Assembly (NCBI RefSeq): GCF_030818415.1
Contig: NZ_JAUTAE010000003.1
Location: 1 to 64,000, forward strand
Direction: 5' to 3'
Length of the DNA: 64,000 nt
Origin: Sphingomonas sp. SORGH_AS_0950
GTDB taxonomy: Bacteria; Pseudomonadota; Alphaproteobacteria; Sphingomonadales; Sphingomonadaceae
Shown here one piece after another: positions 54,789 to 63,759 of this stretch (position 1 is its first letter; the number at the start of each line of letters is the position of its first letter). Position numbers and translations under genes: made by a program. The notes beneath the pieces are model-generated. The model made no database searches. It was not told the DNA's origin and was given only the letters and a program-made list of their open reading frames with translations.

Positions 54789-55675
54789 CCGAGATAGCTC
54801 GCGATGCGCGTCCCGAAGAGCTTCTGCCACTCCTCGCCGGCTGACACGATGTAATCCTCCCGCTCATATTCGCACGCTTTCACCGCTCGCTCATAGGCGG
54901 TGACGGTGCGGCTATACCAAGCATCGCCGATCCCGACCATTTCGTTCGACGCCGGTGCGTAGATCAGCGCGTGACGCTTGCCGCACAAGAAATGCAGGAA
55001 GTCGCGCACGAACCAGTCGTAGAAAAAATAGTGCTGCTCACGAAACGCATAGGTGCGGATGAAATCGGCGACAAGCTGCTCGACATGGAACGACTTGATC
55101 GGGACGTTGCAGTGGTATTTCCATGCCTTGATGATTTGGATAAGGGGGCGACAATTGCGGTTGGCGACCATATCAGCGTTGTCGAGCGTCGCACCTTCCG
55201 CATCGGGGTAGACGGTGCGCCAACGACCGCCATTGTTGGTATCGGGCATCAACCAAGCCCCAGCATTGTCCCATCGGAACACCGGCACGACCTCGACCTT
55301 GATCGTGTTGAAGTTCACGACCACCACCTGACCATCGCCGCGCATGTCGGTCTGCCAGTAGGTTGAAGCGAGGTTGTTCTTTACCTCCTGAAGCAATGCG
55401 GACTGCTTATTTCCGGAATAACCGTCGATCCGGCTATATTCTTCCACCGGCAGCGGCATGAACAGGTCAACGTCGTTGGACGGTCTGACCATCGTCCGCT
55501 TGCCCCAGGAACCGACCATGAAGCCCGGAGGGTTGTCGGTCGTCGCCCCCCAATATGCACGCTGTAATGATTGGCGCACCCCGAGCTGTTTAGCGAGCGC
55601 GTCGTCGACCTCGACCGTGGTGGGTTGAAGCGCTGCATGGAAGCGCCGGAACCGTTCGGTTACTCCCGCCCACAT
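54785..55675 (-). CDS. CD-NTase (cGAS/DncV-like nucleotidyltransferase)
   Basis: A 296-residue protein. GSWGKRTMVRPSNDVDLFMPL has the GS...DxD signature of the polymerase-beta fold; the third acidic position is Glu in IKVEVVPVF, where Asp is usual. CRPLIQIIKAWK fits the conserved helix after the core. It would make a cyclic or linear oligonucleotide that activates the membrane protein encoded next. No Cap2/Cap3 or HORMA genes are seen, so a minimal CBASS is the best fit. Confidence 0.85.
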   Translation of the reverse strand: MWAGVTERFRRFHAALQPTTVEVDDALAKQLGVRQSLQRAYWGATTDNPPGFMVGSWGKRTMVRPSNDVDLFMPLPVEEYSRIDGYSGNKQSALLQEVKNNLASTYWQTDMRGDGQVVVVNFNTIKVEVVPVFRWDNAGAWLMPDTNNGGRWRTVYPDAEGATLDNADMVANRNCRPLIQIIKAWKYHCNVPIKSFHVEQLVADFIRTYAFREQHYFFYDWFVRDFLHFLCGKRHALIYAPASNEMVGIGDAWYSRTVTAYERAVKACEYEREDYIVSAGEEWQKLFGTRIASYLG

Positions 55676-56463
55676 CGGCGCTGTTCGCGATCTTCAGTTC
55701 TCATCGAACAACGCTAGCACCACCGCCCATCGATTGGCGATATCTTTGATAGCCGTAGCTTTTTCGCCTGCTGGATTAGAGCAGCAAGGTCGCAGCCGTC
55801 GGCGATCCAGGTCGATCATCGATTCCGAGAGCGCCTGCCCGGTGCCAGCTTCGGACCGACTACCTGTATCGTGGGATTGCACACCTGCGATATCTCGACA
55901 CGGGAAATACCCTGTTCCTCACCACCGACTGAGCCGCTTCTATCGGCATCACAGCCATGCGCTCACCCTTCTCCCGCCCAGGCGGATCGTGGCGGCCCGG
56001 ACGACACCCGTACCCCCTTCACGCCATAGGCGGCGACGCGCGCCGTTTCGGCGAGCGGCATCATAGGTCATCATCTGCGTCCTGTGCTATTGATGAGAGC
56101 CTTCCCTAACGCAGGGAACAAGGGCCGGCTGAAGGCCGATCAGGTCCGTCAGATGGGCTATGGCATGGGTTCAAGGGGAACGTTGCCACACCTAATGCCG
56201 AGGCGTCCTGCATCCGGTTCCGGTTGATTGGCCCGCCGGGGGTCATCCCCTCTCTTTCCTGAACGACCTAATCCGGCCGTCCGCCCCCTCCAACCCGCGA
56301 TCATACGGGCCGAGTTGCCGCTTCGCGGCTGCCCGCACCACCCCTTTGATCGCAGGTTCCCCTCCGCGTCTTCGCGTTCCGGTGGAGGGGCCGTCCTGGC
56401 CGGCTTCGACGGTGTTCAGTCGAGGGAATGGACCCTCCGGCGACACAAAAAAGGAACCTCGAA
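55676..56463. other. Intergenic leader between CD-NTase and ssb
   Basis: About 790 bp without a supportable gene. The part 56240-56420 is a GC-rich leader with hairpins, including the shared element at 56306-56344. Minus-strand codons at 55694-55819 (ending ANRWAVVLALFDEN) may be a remnant. Confidence 0.5.
56306..56344 (+). repeat. Shared leader element, copy 2
   Basis: Second copy of the 39-bp element at 52151-52189, 120-160 bp before the ssb start. Confidence 0.75.
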
Positions 56464-56877
56464 ATGCAGAACCTCGTCATCCTCGCTGGCAACGTCGGCG
56501 CTACCCCCGAGACCCGTACCACCCAGGGCGGCACCAAGATCACCCAGTTCAGCCTCGCCACCTCGCGCCCGAAGCGCGACAGCGAAGGCAAGATCCTTAA
56601 GGACAGCAACAACCGCCGCATCGAGGACACCGAATGGCACCGCATCACCTGCTTCAACGGCATCGCCAAGACCATCGCTGAATATGTCGAGAAGGGCCAG
56701 AAGGTCATGGTCCGGGGCCGCATCCACTACACCCGCTGGACCGACCAGCAGGACATCGAGCGCTACGGCGTCGAGATCATCGCCGATGAAGTGACCTTCC
56801 TCAGCCGGGGTCGCCAACAGCAGCAGGACGGCACGCAGGGCTACGGCGACGACGATGACGACGACGTGCCCTTCTGA
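56464..56877 (+). CDS. ssb: Single-stranded DNA-binding protein
   Basis: A 137-residue SSB. OB fold: NLVILAGNVGATPETR, TQFSLATSRPK, TEWHRITCFNGIAKTIAEYVEKGQKVMV, with aromatic and basic ssDNA-binding residues. A glutamine-rich linker leads to the acidic tail DDDDDDVPF, close to the canonical DDDIPF tip that recruits partner proteins. AAGGA lies eight bases before the ATG. Confidence 0.95.
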   Translation: MQNLVILAGNVGATPETRTTQGGTKITQFSLATSRPKRDSEGKILKDSNNRRIEDTEWHRITCFNGIAKTIAEYVEKGQKVMVRGRIHYTRWTDQQDIERYGVEIIADEVTFLSRGRQQQQDGTQGYGDDDDDDVPF

Positions 56878-56929
56878 TCGGGGCATCGGCCCGGGCGCCC
56901 AGGCGCTCGGGCTATCTCTCCATTCGGAA

Positions 56930-57142
56930 TCAGGTGACTTGCTGCGCTTTGTCGGTTGCGGCCTCTGACAGGCGCGCCGTCAGATCGGCAAATCGTTCGA
57001 AGTCGGGATAGACGATGATGAGGGTGAATTCCCCATCGGGCTCCGGGCGCCGTGTCACGCTGGTCGCGCCGGTATCCCAGGCCAGTTGCTCCTGCGCATC
57101 GACCGCATCAGCAGCGATATTGTTGATGATCCGAATACCCAT
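56930..57142 (-). CDS. Small hypothetical protein
   Basis: A 70-residue acidic protein (MGIRIINNIAADAVDAQEQL; GEFTLIIVYPDFERFADLTARL). GGAGG lies at proper spacing before ATG 57142. It is 17 bp after the lipoprotein gene on the same strand, so co-transcription is likely. No known domain. Confidence 0.6.
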   Translation of the reverse strand: MGIRIINNIAADAVDAQEQLAWDTGATSVTRRPEPDGEFTLIIVYPDFERFADLTARLSEAATDKAQQVT

Positions 57143-57159
57143 ATCCACCTCCCATGCCG

Positions 57160-58518
57160 TCAGTCCTGAAGATCCGCCTTCGCGCCCGCGTTCGCTTCTG
57201 TCCGCCGCAGCTCCTCTAAGATCTTCTCGACGGCGACCGGATCGCCGTCTGTCGCGTAGCCCGCTATATCGGGTGGCGTACTCGGCAGGCCGAGCGTCAC
57301 CGCGGCAGCCTGGGCGAGCTTGATCCGGCGCTGCCGCTCAGTCACGGCCGTTTCGCTCTTTCCCTTGGGATTGGTGACATATCGGTTGAGGATGGCGACC
57401 GGCGAAATGGTCCGGATGCTGCGACCATTCAGGATGCTCACCGGCAAGCCCGCGGCATCAAGGAACGTGCCGCGGAGCTGTTCGTCCCGCGCGGCGCGCG
57501 TGGTGACGATGTCGCGGCAACTTGCGATGGTCTGCGGATCCTTTGCGCTTGGCTGCCCACTCGGGCGATCACCGACGTCCAGATAGGCGATGCAAAACAT
57601 AAGCGCCTCGTCGATATCGGGCGCGAGCACGATGTTGGCGACCGCCGTGGCGACGCTGGAGACCGCGGCGTCGCTGGTTGTGTTGCCCCCCGCCAGTGAC
57701 GTTCCCGTTCCGGTGCTGGCATTGCTCTGCGATGCGACCTGCCCGCCCGCCGCCAGCGCCTTGTCGAACCGGGCGGTTGCCGCGTCGTAGTCGCCTTGAC
57801 GCGCCGCCTGCGTAGCGCTCGCCGCCTTGCAGCTTGTCCAGTCGCTGAGTTTTGGATCGCCGCTATCGTCGGCCGGCGCTGCGGAGACGGTATCGCATTT
57901 TCCTTTCGCGCGCGCCGCGTCATAGGCGGCGGTCGCCGTGTCCAGTGCCGACTCCGCGCTCTTGCGCTCGTCCGCGACTCCCTTGATGAGCGCCGCTGCC
58001 GTGTCGCCATCGACGTTCGTCGCAGCGGTCGAGGGCGGCAGAAGCACGGTCGAAGGGCTCCGGGCGACGCGCGTGAGCTGCTCGATCGCGAGTACCTTGA
58101 TCATCATGCGCTGATCGCGTGCGGCCTGAACGACCAGCTCGCTTCGCCCGATCATGCCGTTCAGATACCGCTCGCAGGTCCGATACATGGCTTCCCGGAG
58201 CATGTTCACGGTCTGGGTTCGCTCGATCGTCCCGGCCGCCTCCGCCAGCGCCGCGGCCGCCCGGCCTGATTTCGTCGCTATGTTCGCGTCCAGCGAGGCG
58301 CTCGCGCTTAGTGCGCTGAAGACGTCGGGTGCCGCCTCCGCGCATATGCGCCAATCTCCCAGGCGATCCCGCGTGACGAGCACGTTACGCTGCTTCGCGT
58401 CCATCGTGATGACGCGGTCGCCTGCGGCAGATACCCGCCGATCATGATAGATACTGCTGCCCTCTGCACAGCCGAGCAGGAGTAAAAACAACCAGCAGGT
58501 TATCGAGGCCTTCGGCAT
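57160..58518 (-). CDS. Putative lipoprotein
   Basis: A 452-residue protein with a lipoprotein signal: SITCWLFLLLLGCAEGSS, lipobox LLGC with Cys17. The mature part is alanine-rich and helical (LDTATAAYDAARAKG; YDAATARFDKAL), with a Ser/Thr/Gly-rich stretch near residue 270. No enzymatic motif was recognised. It should sit in the periplasm attached to a membrane. Confidence 0.65.
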   Translation of the reverse strand: MPKASITCWLFLLLLGCAEGSSIYHDRRVSAAGDRVITMDAKQRNVLVTRDRLGDWRICAEAAPDVFSALSASASLDANIATKSGRAAAALAEAAGTIERTQTVNMLREAMYRTCERYLNGMIGRSELVVQAARDQRMMIKVLAIEQLTRVARSPSTVLLPPSTAATNVDGDTAAALIKGVADERKSAESALDTATAAYDAARAKGKCDTVSAAPADDSGDPKLSDWTSCKAASATQAARQGDYDAATARFDKALAAGGQVASQSNASTGTGTSLAGGNTTSDAAVSSVATAVANIVLAPDIDEALMFCIAYLDVGDRPSGQPSAKDPQTIASCRDIVTTRAARDEQLRGTFLDAAGLPVSILNGRSIRTISPVAILNRYVTNPKGKSETAVTERQRRIKLAQAAAVTLGLPSTPPDIAGYATDGDPVAVEKILEELRRTEANAGAKADLQD

Positions 58519-59204
58519 GTGTCCTCCCGCGCTAAGCCCGAGTTGTCTCGATACTTAAGTCGACATCATGTGATGATGGTTCTCGACTGCCGATACGCGC
58601 GAATCCGAGATCGAGGATGATTGTACACGCGTCGTAGAAGCGCAATGATTCTTGTTGTTTCATCACCGGATCGGACGAGTTTTCTTATCGGCTTCAGTAA
58701 AGAGAGGAAGGGCGTCTCCCGGCCTTGCCGGGACCGTCGCTCTATTACGCTCTGCTTCACCGAGTCCCTGCGGGTCTCGGCCCATTCGGGTGACGATCGA
58801 CTGACGGGGCGCGAGCGCGCAAGGAAGTATCTTTCCCCATAGCGGCAACATGGTACCGGCCCGCCCGGGCAAGAGACATGCTGCCCGGCGAACAGCTCTT
58901 CCGTGGTCGGCAGGGACGCGGAAGGGGGTGCGGGATCGGGCGGGCGTCCATCACCCCCGGCAACGTCGACGCGTCGGGCTATCCACCGTTGCGCAGCGAG
59001 GCTCCGGCCAGCGCGCTTCACCCCCACTCTTGGAGGCGCAATCCTTGGGCCGGCTCGGGGCCTTATGCGATCAACCCGTAAAGGGTCCGGGCGCTTCGCT
59101 ACGGCTTTTTGCCGGGCCGGCAAAAAGTGATCGCGGCCCCCCCCGTCCTGTCGGGCGCCTGTCGAGCGGGGATGAACCCCGTCGGCTTCACAGGAGCCTC
59201 GGAC
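58519..59204. other. Non-coding leader upstream of a small gene
   Basis: About 690 bp without a convincing gene. It is rich in hairpins, including the palindrome at 59105. A 290-codon minus-strand frame crossing it is the antisense of the gene at 59205 and was not accepted. Confidence 0.5.
59105..59127. terminator. Perfect palindrome, terminator-like
   Basis: CTTTTTGCCGG and its exact complement CCGGCAAAAAG are separated by one G. With A and T tracts at both ends it could act as a terminator in either direction, about 80 bp upstream of the gene at 59205. Confidence 0.65.
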
Positions 59205-59369
59205 ATGTTCAACGATATCTGGATCGCCCGCAAAAACGCGCTCAACCTCGCCCAGACCCTCATGGTCGCCACCATGGTCATCGCCGTCGGCCCCCAATAT
59301 GCCGTTATCACCGCCGACGATCACGACAGCTCGTTGACCGTCATCCAGGAATACGACCCTTTCACTTGA
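59205..59369 (+). CDS. Small hypothetical protein with one hydrophobic segment
   Basis: A 54-residue protein; AGGAG lies nine bases before the ATG. LNLAQTLMVATMVIAVGPQYAVI may be a membrane helix. The end is acidic (ADDHDSSLTVIQEYDPF). The long structured leader suggests regulated or high expression. Function unknown. Confidence 0.6.
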   Translation: MFNDIWIARKNALNLAQTLMVATMVIAVGPQYAVITADDHDSSLTVIQEYDPFT

Positions 59370-59473
59370 CCGCCCCCGGGGGCCGTTCGGCCCCCGCCCC
59401 GTCCTCGTACCGGACAGATCGGGGACGCTGGTGTGCATTCTGCCGCCAGCCTATGTGCTAAACCCCCCGGTCA

Positions 59474-60781
59474 ATGCCTATCCTCAATCCTATTCGCTTC
59501 GACGGTACTCTGTCGATCCGCGATCACGCCGTGCCGATCGCCTTCCGCGCGGGAATGGACGATGATGGCGGATTGACGCTCGCACTCGACCCGATTCAAC
59601 CCGCCCGCGCGGGTACGCCCTTCCACGTTGAAGGCGAACCGCTCCAGGCGCAGGCCGCTTGCTCGCTGGATGGGCGGTCCGACGATGGTTGGCGCTTTGC
59701 GAGCGACACGCTCTACGTGACGAGCTGGCGCCGCCCTCCGAACGATCGGGTCGAGATCGAGGCCGATTGCAGCATCGCATCGTTTAGCCGGGACGTTCCC
59801 ACTGATCACCAGGATTTGCGTGCTTGGTATTTTCGCAAGCTGGGCACCATTAGAGGCATCGAGCGGCAAACGCGTCTAGGGCGGCTCGTTTTCACTGGCT
59901 ATACCCAACGCCCGATGCAGGTCCCCGCGGCCGTCATCGCGATTCATGCCGGGGCGCAGGAGCGCGCTGGCTGGTGGGAGGAGAGCGAGCGCTTCCTGAT
60001 ACACCTTGCGCGCGTGCTCTCATTCGCGAGTGACGTGTATGCCTTGCCTGTCTACGAGCAGTCCGTTCGACACGGCGTCATGACATTGCGCGTAATTCGG
60101 CGTGGACCGGCGCCCAGTCCCTACATGCCGCCGTTCGATGCCCTTTTCATGGACCAGATCTTTGCCTGCGCGGTCAGGATCTTCGACGAACGGCCCGGGG
60201 TGATCGAGCAACTCGAACCGGCGATCCGCTGGATGACCGCTGGCGTCGCGTACCAGGAGTCACGTCTTCTCAACGCGATGAGCGCGCTTGAGAGCATCCT
60301 CGCTCGATCCGACCTGCCCGATCGCTTCATGGACCAAAGTGCTTTCACGGAACTCAAAAGGCGCGTGCGGCGGTTCCTGCGCGCCGAGCATGCGCCGTCG
60401 CGCATGGGAGGCAAGGTCGACGAACTCAACAGACGGTCGTTCCGCGACAAAATCGCGGATTTGATCGCGTCCCGGGGCATCATCGTCGCCGATCTGCCCT
60501 CCGATTGGCTGCCGTCCCTGATCGAGGCCCGGAACGTCCTCGTTCATACCGGCGTCGCGCCTGACCTCGCTGCCCCCGACGGCCGCCTGCTCGACCATAT
60601 CATATGGGCGCGCGAGATCGTCACACGCATCATTCTCGACGCCATCGGGTTCTCAGGCCAGTATCAGAGCTGGCTGCACCGTTCCGCCTATCTGAGTTTT
60701 CCTGGCTGTCGGCCCATGAGCGAAGTGGCTGCCGGTTTGTCCATCAATAGCGTCCGCATCGACAGGCGAACCCGGCGCTGA
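59474..60781 (+). CDS. ApeA/HEPN-like protein
   Basis: A 435-residue protein. The N-terminal 230 residues are beta-rich (FDGTLSIRDHAVPIAF; LGRLVFTGYTQRPMQVPA), like the ApeA N-terminal domain. The C-terminal helical domain ends with RNVLVH (Arg353-Asn-x3-His358), the HEPN ribonuclease motif. ApeA proteins are single-gene phage-defence RNases. Its place among other defence genes agrees with this. The architecture match is by eye. Confidence 0.65.
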   Translation: MPILNPIRFDGTLSIRDHAVPIAFRAGMDDDGGLTLALDPIQPARAGTPFHVEGEPLQAQAACSLDGRSDDGWRFASDTLYVTSWRRPPNDRVEIEADCSIASFSRDVPTDHQDLRAWYFRKLGTIRGIERQTRLGRLVFTGYTQRPMQVPAAVIAIHAGAQERAGWWEESERFLIHLARVLSFASDVYALPVYEQSVRHGVMTLRVIRRGPAPSPYMPPFDALFMDQIFACAVRIFDERPGVIEQLEPAIRWMTAGVAYQESRLLNAMSALESILARSDLPDRFMDQSAFTELKRRVRRFLRAEHAPSRMGGKVDELNRRSFRDKIADLIASRGIIVADLPSDWLPSLIEARNVLVHTGVAPDLAAPDGRLLDHIIWAREIVTRIILDAIGFSGQYQSWLHRSAYLSFPGCRPMSEVAAGLSINSVRIDRRTRR

Positions 60782-60796
60782 CAACAGGATGGATGC

Positions 60797-61843
60797 TCAC
60801 TGCGCGCTCTGGGCACGGTCGATCAGCCGGAGGAGCGCTTCACCGCTCTCGCAGAGCCAATGGCCCTGTTCTTCGCAACAGGCAAAGAGCCGCTCCAAGA
60901 GGGGCGCATCGGTCGCCAGCATCGCCGCCCGGCCATGTGCAAAGCCGAGGGCGGTTCGCATGCCCTTCCGGCGCTCCGCAAAGACCACCCCGCGATCGTC
61001 ATCAAGCAGGATTTGTTCGACCCGCTCGTAGAACCAGTAGCTCACGCGGGTCCGTGGCCGATGAATGCAGATGAAGCGGCGCGGCCATGCATCCAGTTCG
61101 GCTTCGCTCCAGTCGGTGAAAAGGTCCCCGATATTCCACTTTCGGAGCTTCCGTCTGTCGTCACGCGATAGTCGCTTGACCGGTCGCTCGTCATCCCGTC
61201 GTTCGAGCGCCTCGCACGCTTCGTCCCGGTCCTCCCAGCGAGCCCGACCGTTGGTGAATACGAAGCCGATCCCACGATAGCGCTCGGGGTTCGCCGCTAC
61301 GGTCGCCAGGAGCGATGGCGCGCCCGGAGCGATCGGGAGCGGACGGCGCGGATAGCCCATCTGCGCCCTCCTCTTCCAGGCCTCGGTCGCGCGATCGAGC
61401 GCCTGCTGGTCGATGGCCTTCGCGCGGCGAGCGAGCCGTCTTAGCCAGGCCTCTACCTGCCCATAGGCCGTGGTGTCTGGCGCGAGGCGGACGCCTGCTT
61501 CGATCAGGCCGGCGACATCGAGGAAGCCGATCCCGTTATCCGAGGCGTTCGCGGAGCAGATGATGGCGCCGCGGTCGGACAGATACACTTTTGCATGCAG
61601 CCGTTCGACATGCTTGAGGTGCCGGTTTGACGGCGCTCCGAGGAGCCGAAGTTCGTCCGGGTTCGTCGCCCCCATCGACAGGTCGCAGAGGATCCGAGCA
61701 TCGGCCGGCATTCCCGCCAATCCGAATAGATGCTGGACGGCACCCGCCCCCCAGAAGGCGACAGCGCAGCGGACGTCGTTGCCACGCAGGATTTCCGCGA
61801 TCGCCGGGCCAAGCGTCGCGTCGTCCAAGAACATCGTGGTCAT
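60797..61843 (-). CDS. PLD-family nuclease-like protein
   Basis: A 348-residue protein. LHAKVYLSDRGAIICSANASDNG is an HxK...N PLD half-motif (HKD-like, with Ser-Ala-Asn in place of the usual GSxN). Only one such motif is present, so a dimer would be needed for activity. ATG 61843 follows GGAGGGAG; a TTG at 61873 overlapping the upstream stop is an alternative. Coupled to the gene at 61870, which it follows. Confidence 0.72.
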   Translation of the reverse strand: MTTMFLDDATLGPAIAEILRGNDVRCAVAFWGAGAVQHLFGLAGMPADARILCDLSMGATNPDELRLLGAPSNRHLKHVERLHAKVYLSDRGAIICSANASDNGIGFLDVAGLIEAGVRLAPDTTAYGQVEAWLRRLARRAKAIDQQALDRATEAWKRRAQMGYPRRPLPIAPGAPSLLATVAANPERYRGIGFVFTNGRARWEDRDEACEALERRDDERPVKRLSRDDRRKLRKWNIGDLFTDWSEAELDAWPRRFICIHRPRTRVSYWFYERVEQILLDDDRGVVFAERRKGMRTALGFAHGRAAMLATDAPLLERLFACCEEQGHWLCESGEALLRLIDRAQSAQ

Positions 61844-61869
61844 AGCCTGCCGCTCCCTCCAGCTCTCGC

Positions 61870-62802
61870 TCAATCCCGCCGGTCGCCGTCCATGTCGACC
61901 GTCATCACGATCGCCGCGGTGATCGGCGCAGTGCGGGCGTAGAAGAGCGCCCGGAGGTTCGGATCGGCCTGGTCGTCGAACAATTTGCCTTCCTGGCAGC
62001 GGAGCACCTCGTCCGCGACGAAGCGCTCCAGCCGCCAGCCTCGCGTCGATCCGGGGTCAGACGCGTCCAGAGGCATGGCGAGCGTCAAATTCGCGACGCT
62101 GGGTGCTTGGCCGTCGGACAGTCTGGCCAGCGGCCCGTGAACGTCGCTGGATCGCAGGACGCGACAGCCGAATTCGTTGGCAAGATGGGAATTTGTATCG
62201 GGCGCAGCAGGATACAGGCCTTTGAACGGCAGCACCAACGGGTTGTATAGCCCGTAATAGACGGGGATGTCGCGCTCGCCAAAATAGGCCTCGATCCGGT
62301 TCACCTGTTCGTGTCCGGCGCGCGTCGCATCGTATGTGCTGCCCTGATCGAAGCCGAACGCTCGCTGCTGGTAAAAGGGGCGCTGCGGATCCGTCCGGTC
62401 TGCGAGACGGCCGATCCCGATCACATAATCTTCGGGCTCATCTGCCTCGGCGGGCAGCTCCTTGGAATAGAGCCGCTTGGTCTGGAGCAGCGCGACCTTC
62501 CGTTGTTCCAGATGCCCCCGACGCCGCAGCATGACGATCAGCGCGATATCGGCGATCTCCCAGCGGCGATACATCCACCGGCCGCCGAGCCAGTGCGTCT
62601 CGATGTTGAGCGCTATCTGTTCCGCTGCGAAGAAGGCGGGCGGTGATGCGCTGAGCTCGGCGATCAGGATCCCGTCGAGCATCGGCTCATGCATGGACGG
62701 ATGATCGGTCAGTGCGCGCGAGACCTTCTCGTTTGCCCCTGCGAACACGTCACGAACATAGTCGATGACGACGTCAGGAATGCCACCGAAGCCTGGACCC
62801 AT
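61870..62802 (-). CDS. Hypothetical protein paired with the PLD nuclease
   Basis: A 310-residue protein, start ATG 62802. Motifs such as RRGHLEQRKVALLQTKRLYSKEL (a possible nuclease-like QTK) and VYYGLYNPLVLPF are seen, but no family was recognised. The following PLD gene begins within 30 bases, so the two form an operon. The location between HEPN and Abi genes suggests a two-gene defence module. Confidence 0.6.
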   Translation of the reverse strand: MGPGFGGIPDVVIDYVRDVFAGANEKVSRALTDHPSMHEPMLDGILIAELSASPPAFFAAEQIALNIETHWLGGRWMYRRWEIADIALIVMLRRRGHLEQRKVALLQTKRLYSKELPAEADEPEDYVIGIGRLADRTDPQRPFYQQRAFGFDQGSTYDATRAGHEQVNRIEAYFGERDIPVYYGLYNPLVLPFKGLYPAAPDTNSHLANEFGCRVLRSSDVHGPLARLSDGQAPSVANLTLAMPLDASDPGSTRGWRLERFVADEVLRCQEGKLFDDQADPNLRALFYARTAPITAAIVMTVDMDGDRRD

Positions 62803-62904
62803 GCTAGCCTGCCCTCTCCGGGTTAGTCTTTGCCCATGCGACACCCTGCCTTGGTTCTGGCGCGAACGACAGGGTCTTGTGTCGGGCACCGGGATTTGGC
62901 CGTT

Positions 62905-63759
62905 CTAGTAGCCGACCTCGGCCGGCGGCACCTCGGGGAAGCGAGCGATGATCCTGCCGACCTTGGCGACGATCCCGACCGGGGCACCGCGCTGGGCCAG
63001 CAGATAGTCGAGGCACTCGAGGATGGCCTTCAGCTTGTTCCGTGGCGCCGTCGGCAGCCCGGCACGGCGCAGGCCCTGAGGCTGCTTCGGAAAACTCCGG
63101 TTGAACAGCCGATCATGGTGCGCGCAGATATTGCGCAGGTCGACCAGGCACTCGAGCCAGTTGGTGAAGACCTGATCGCTCGGCACGCCGAACTGTCCTG
63201 CGATTTGGGTCCGGAGCGAGCCCTCGAGGGTCTTGAAGATGCGCACCGCCCGCCCGAAGGTCAAAAACTCCTTCATCGTCCAGATCGGGGGGAGGATCGG
63301 GCTGCCGTATCGCTGCCGGTAGTGAAGCGCGCGCTGATCCTTCGTCTGGCCATAGGCCGACGTGAAGCTCTGCAGCGCCTCGATGTTCGCTGCGGCGTCG
63401 CGGAAGGCGGCGGGTGTGAAATAGGGATGACTGCCGTGGCGATCACTCAGCGTCTCGGACATCGCATTGCGCAAGAGGAGTTCGAACTGCCCGACCGCCG
63501 CAAAGCACGCCTCCCGTAGGAGCCCGTCGCACGCGTAGAGCTGCAGGATGTGCTGGTAGGTCGTACCCGGCACGAATGGCCGATTGGGTACGCCCGACTG
63601 GCGCCGGCTGATGAAGTAGATGCGGAGCCGCTCATATCCAATCAGCTCGATCTTGCGGGCCGCGACGTTGGGGCGCAGCACGACCAGACCCCGATTGCGC
63701 AGGTGTTGAACGCGCTGGGCAGCCGTGGCGTGGGGTTTGGTATAGGGTGCGAGCGTCAT
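62905..63759 (-). CDS. Abi_2/AbiF-like abortive infection protein
   Basis: A 284-residue protein. KIELIGYERLRIYFISRR, YACDGLLREACFAAVGQFELLLRNAM and LVDLRNICAHHDRLFNR match the Abi_2 family (AbiD/AbiF). RNICAHH near residues 205-212 is the HEPN motif. Such proteins stop phage growth by killing or stalling the infected cell, probably through RNA cleavage. It is a single gene with about 100 bp to its downstream neighbour on the same strand. Confidence 0.82.
   Translation of the reverse strand: MTLAPYTKPHATAAQRVQHLRNRGLVVLRPNVAARKIELIGYERLRIYFISRRQSGVPNRPFVPGTTYQHILQLYACDGLLREACFAAVGQFELLLRNAMSETLSDRHGSHPYFTPAAFRDAAANIEALQSFTSAYGQTKDQRALHYRQRYGSPILPPIWTMKEFLTFGRAVRIFKTLEGSLRTQIAGQFGVPSDQVFTNWLECLVDLRNICAHHDRLFNRSFPKQPQGLRRAGLPTAPRNKLKAILECLDYLLAQRGAPVGIVAKVGRIIARFPEVPPAEVGY

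Noticed and set aside
58566..59438. A 290-codon minus-strand frame
   Set aside because: Antisense to the small gene at 59205 and its hairpin leader; composition is typical of a GC-rich shadow frame.
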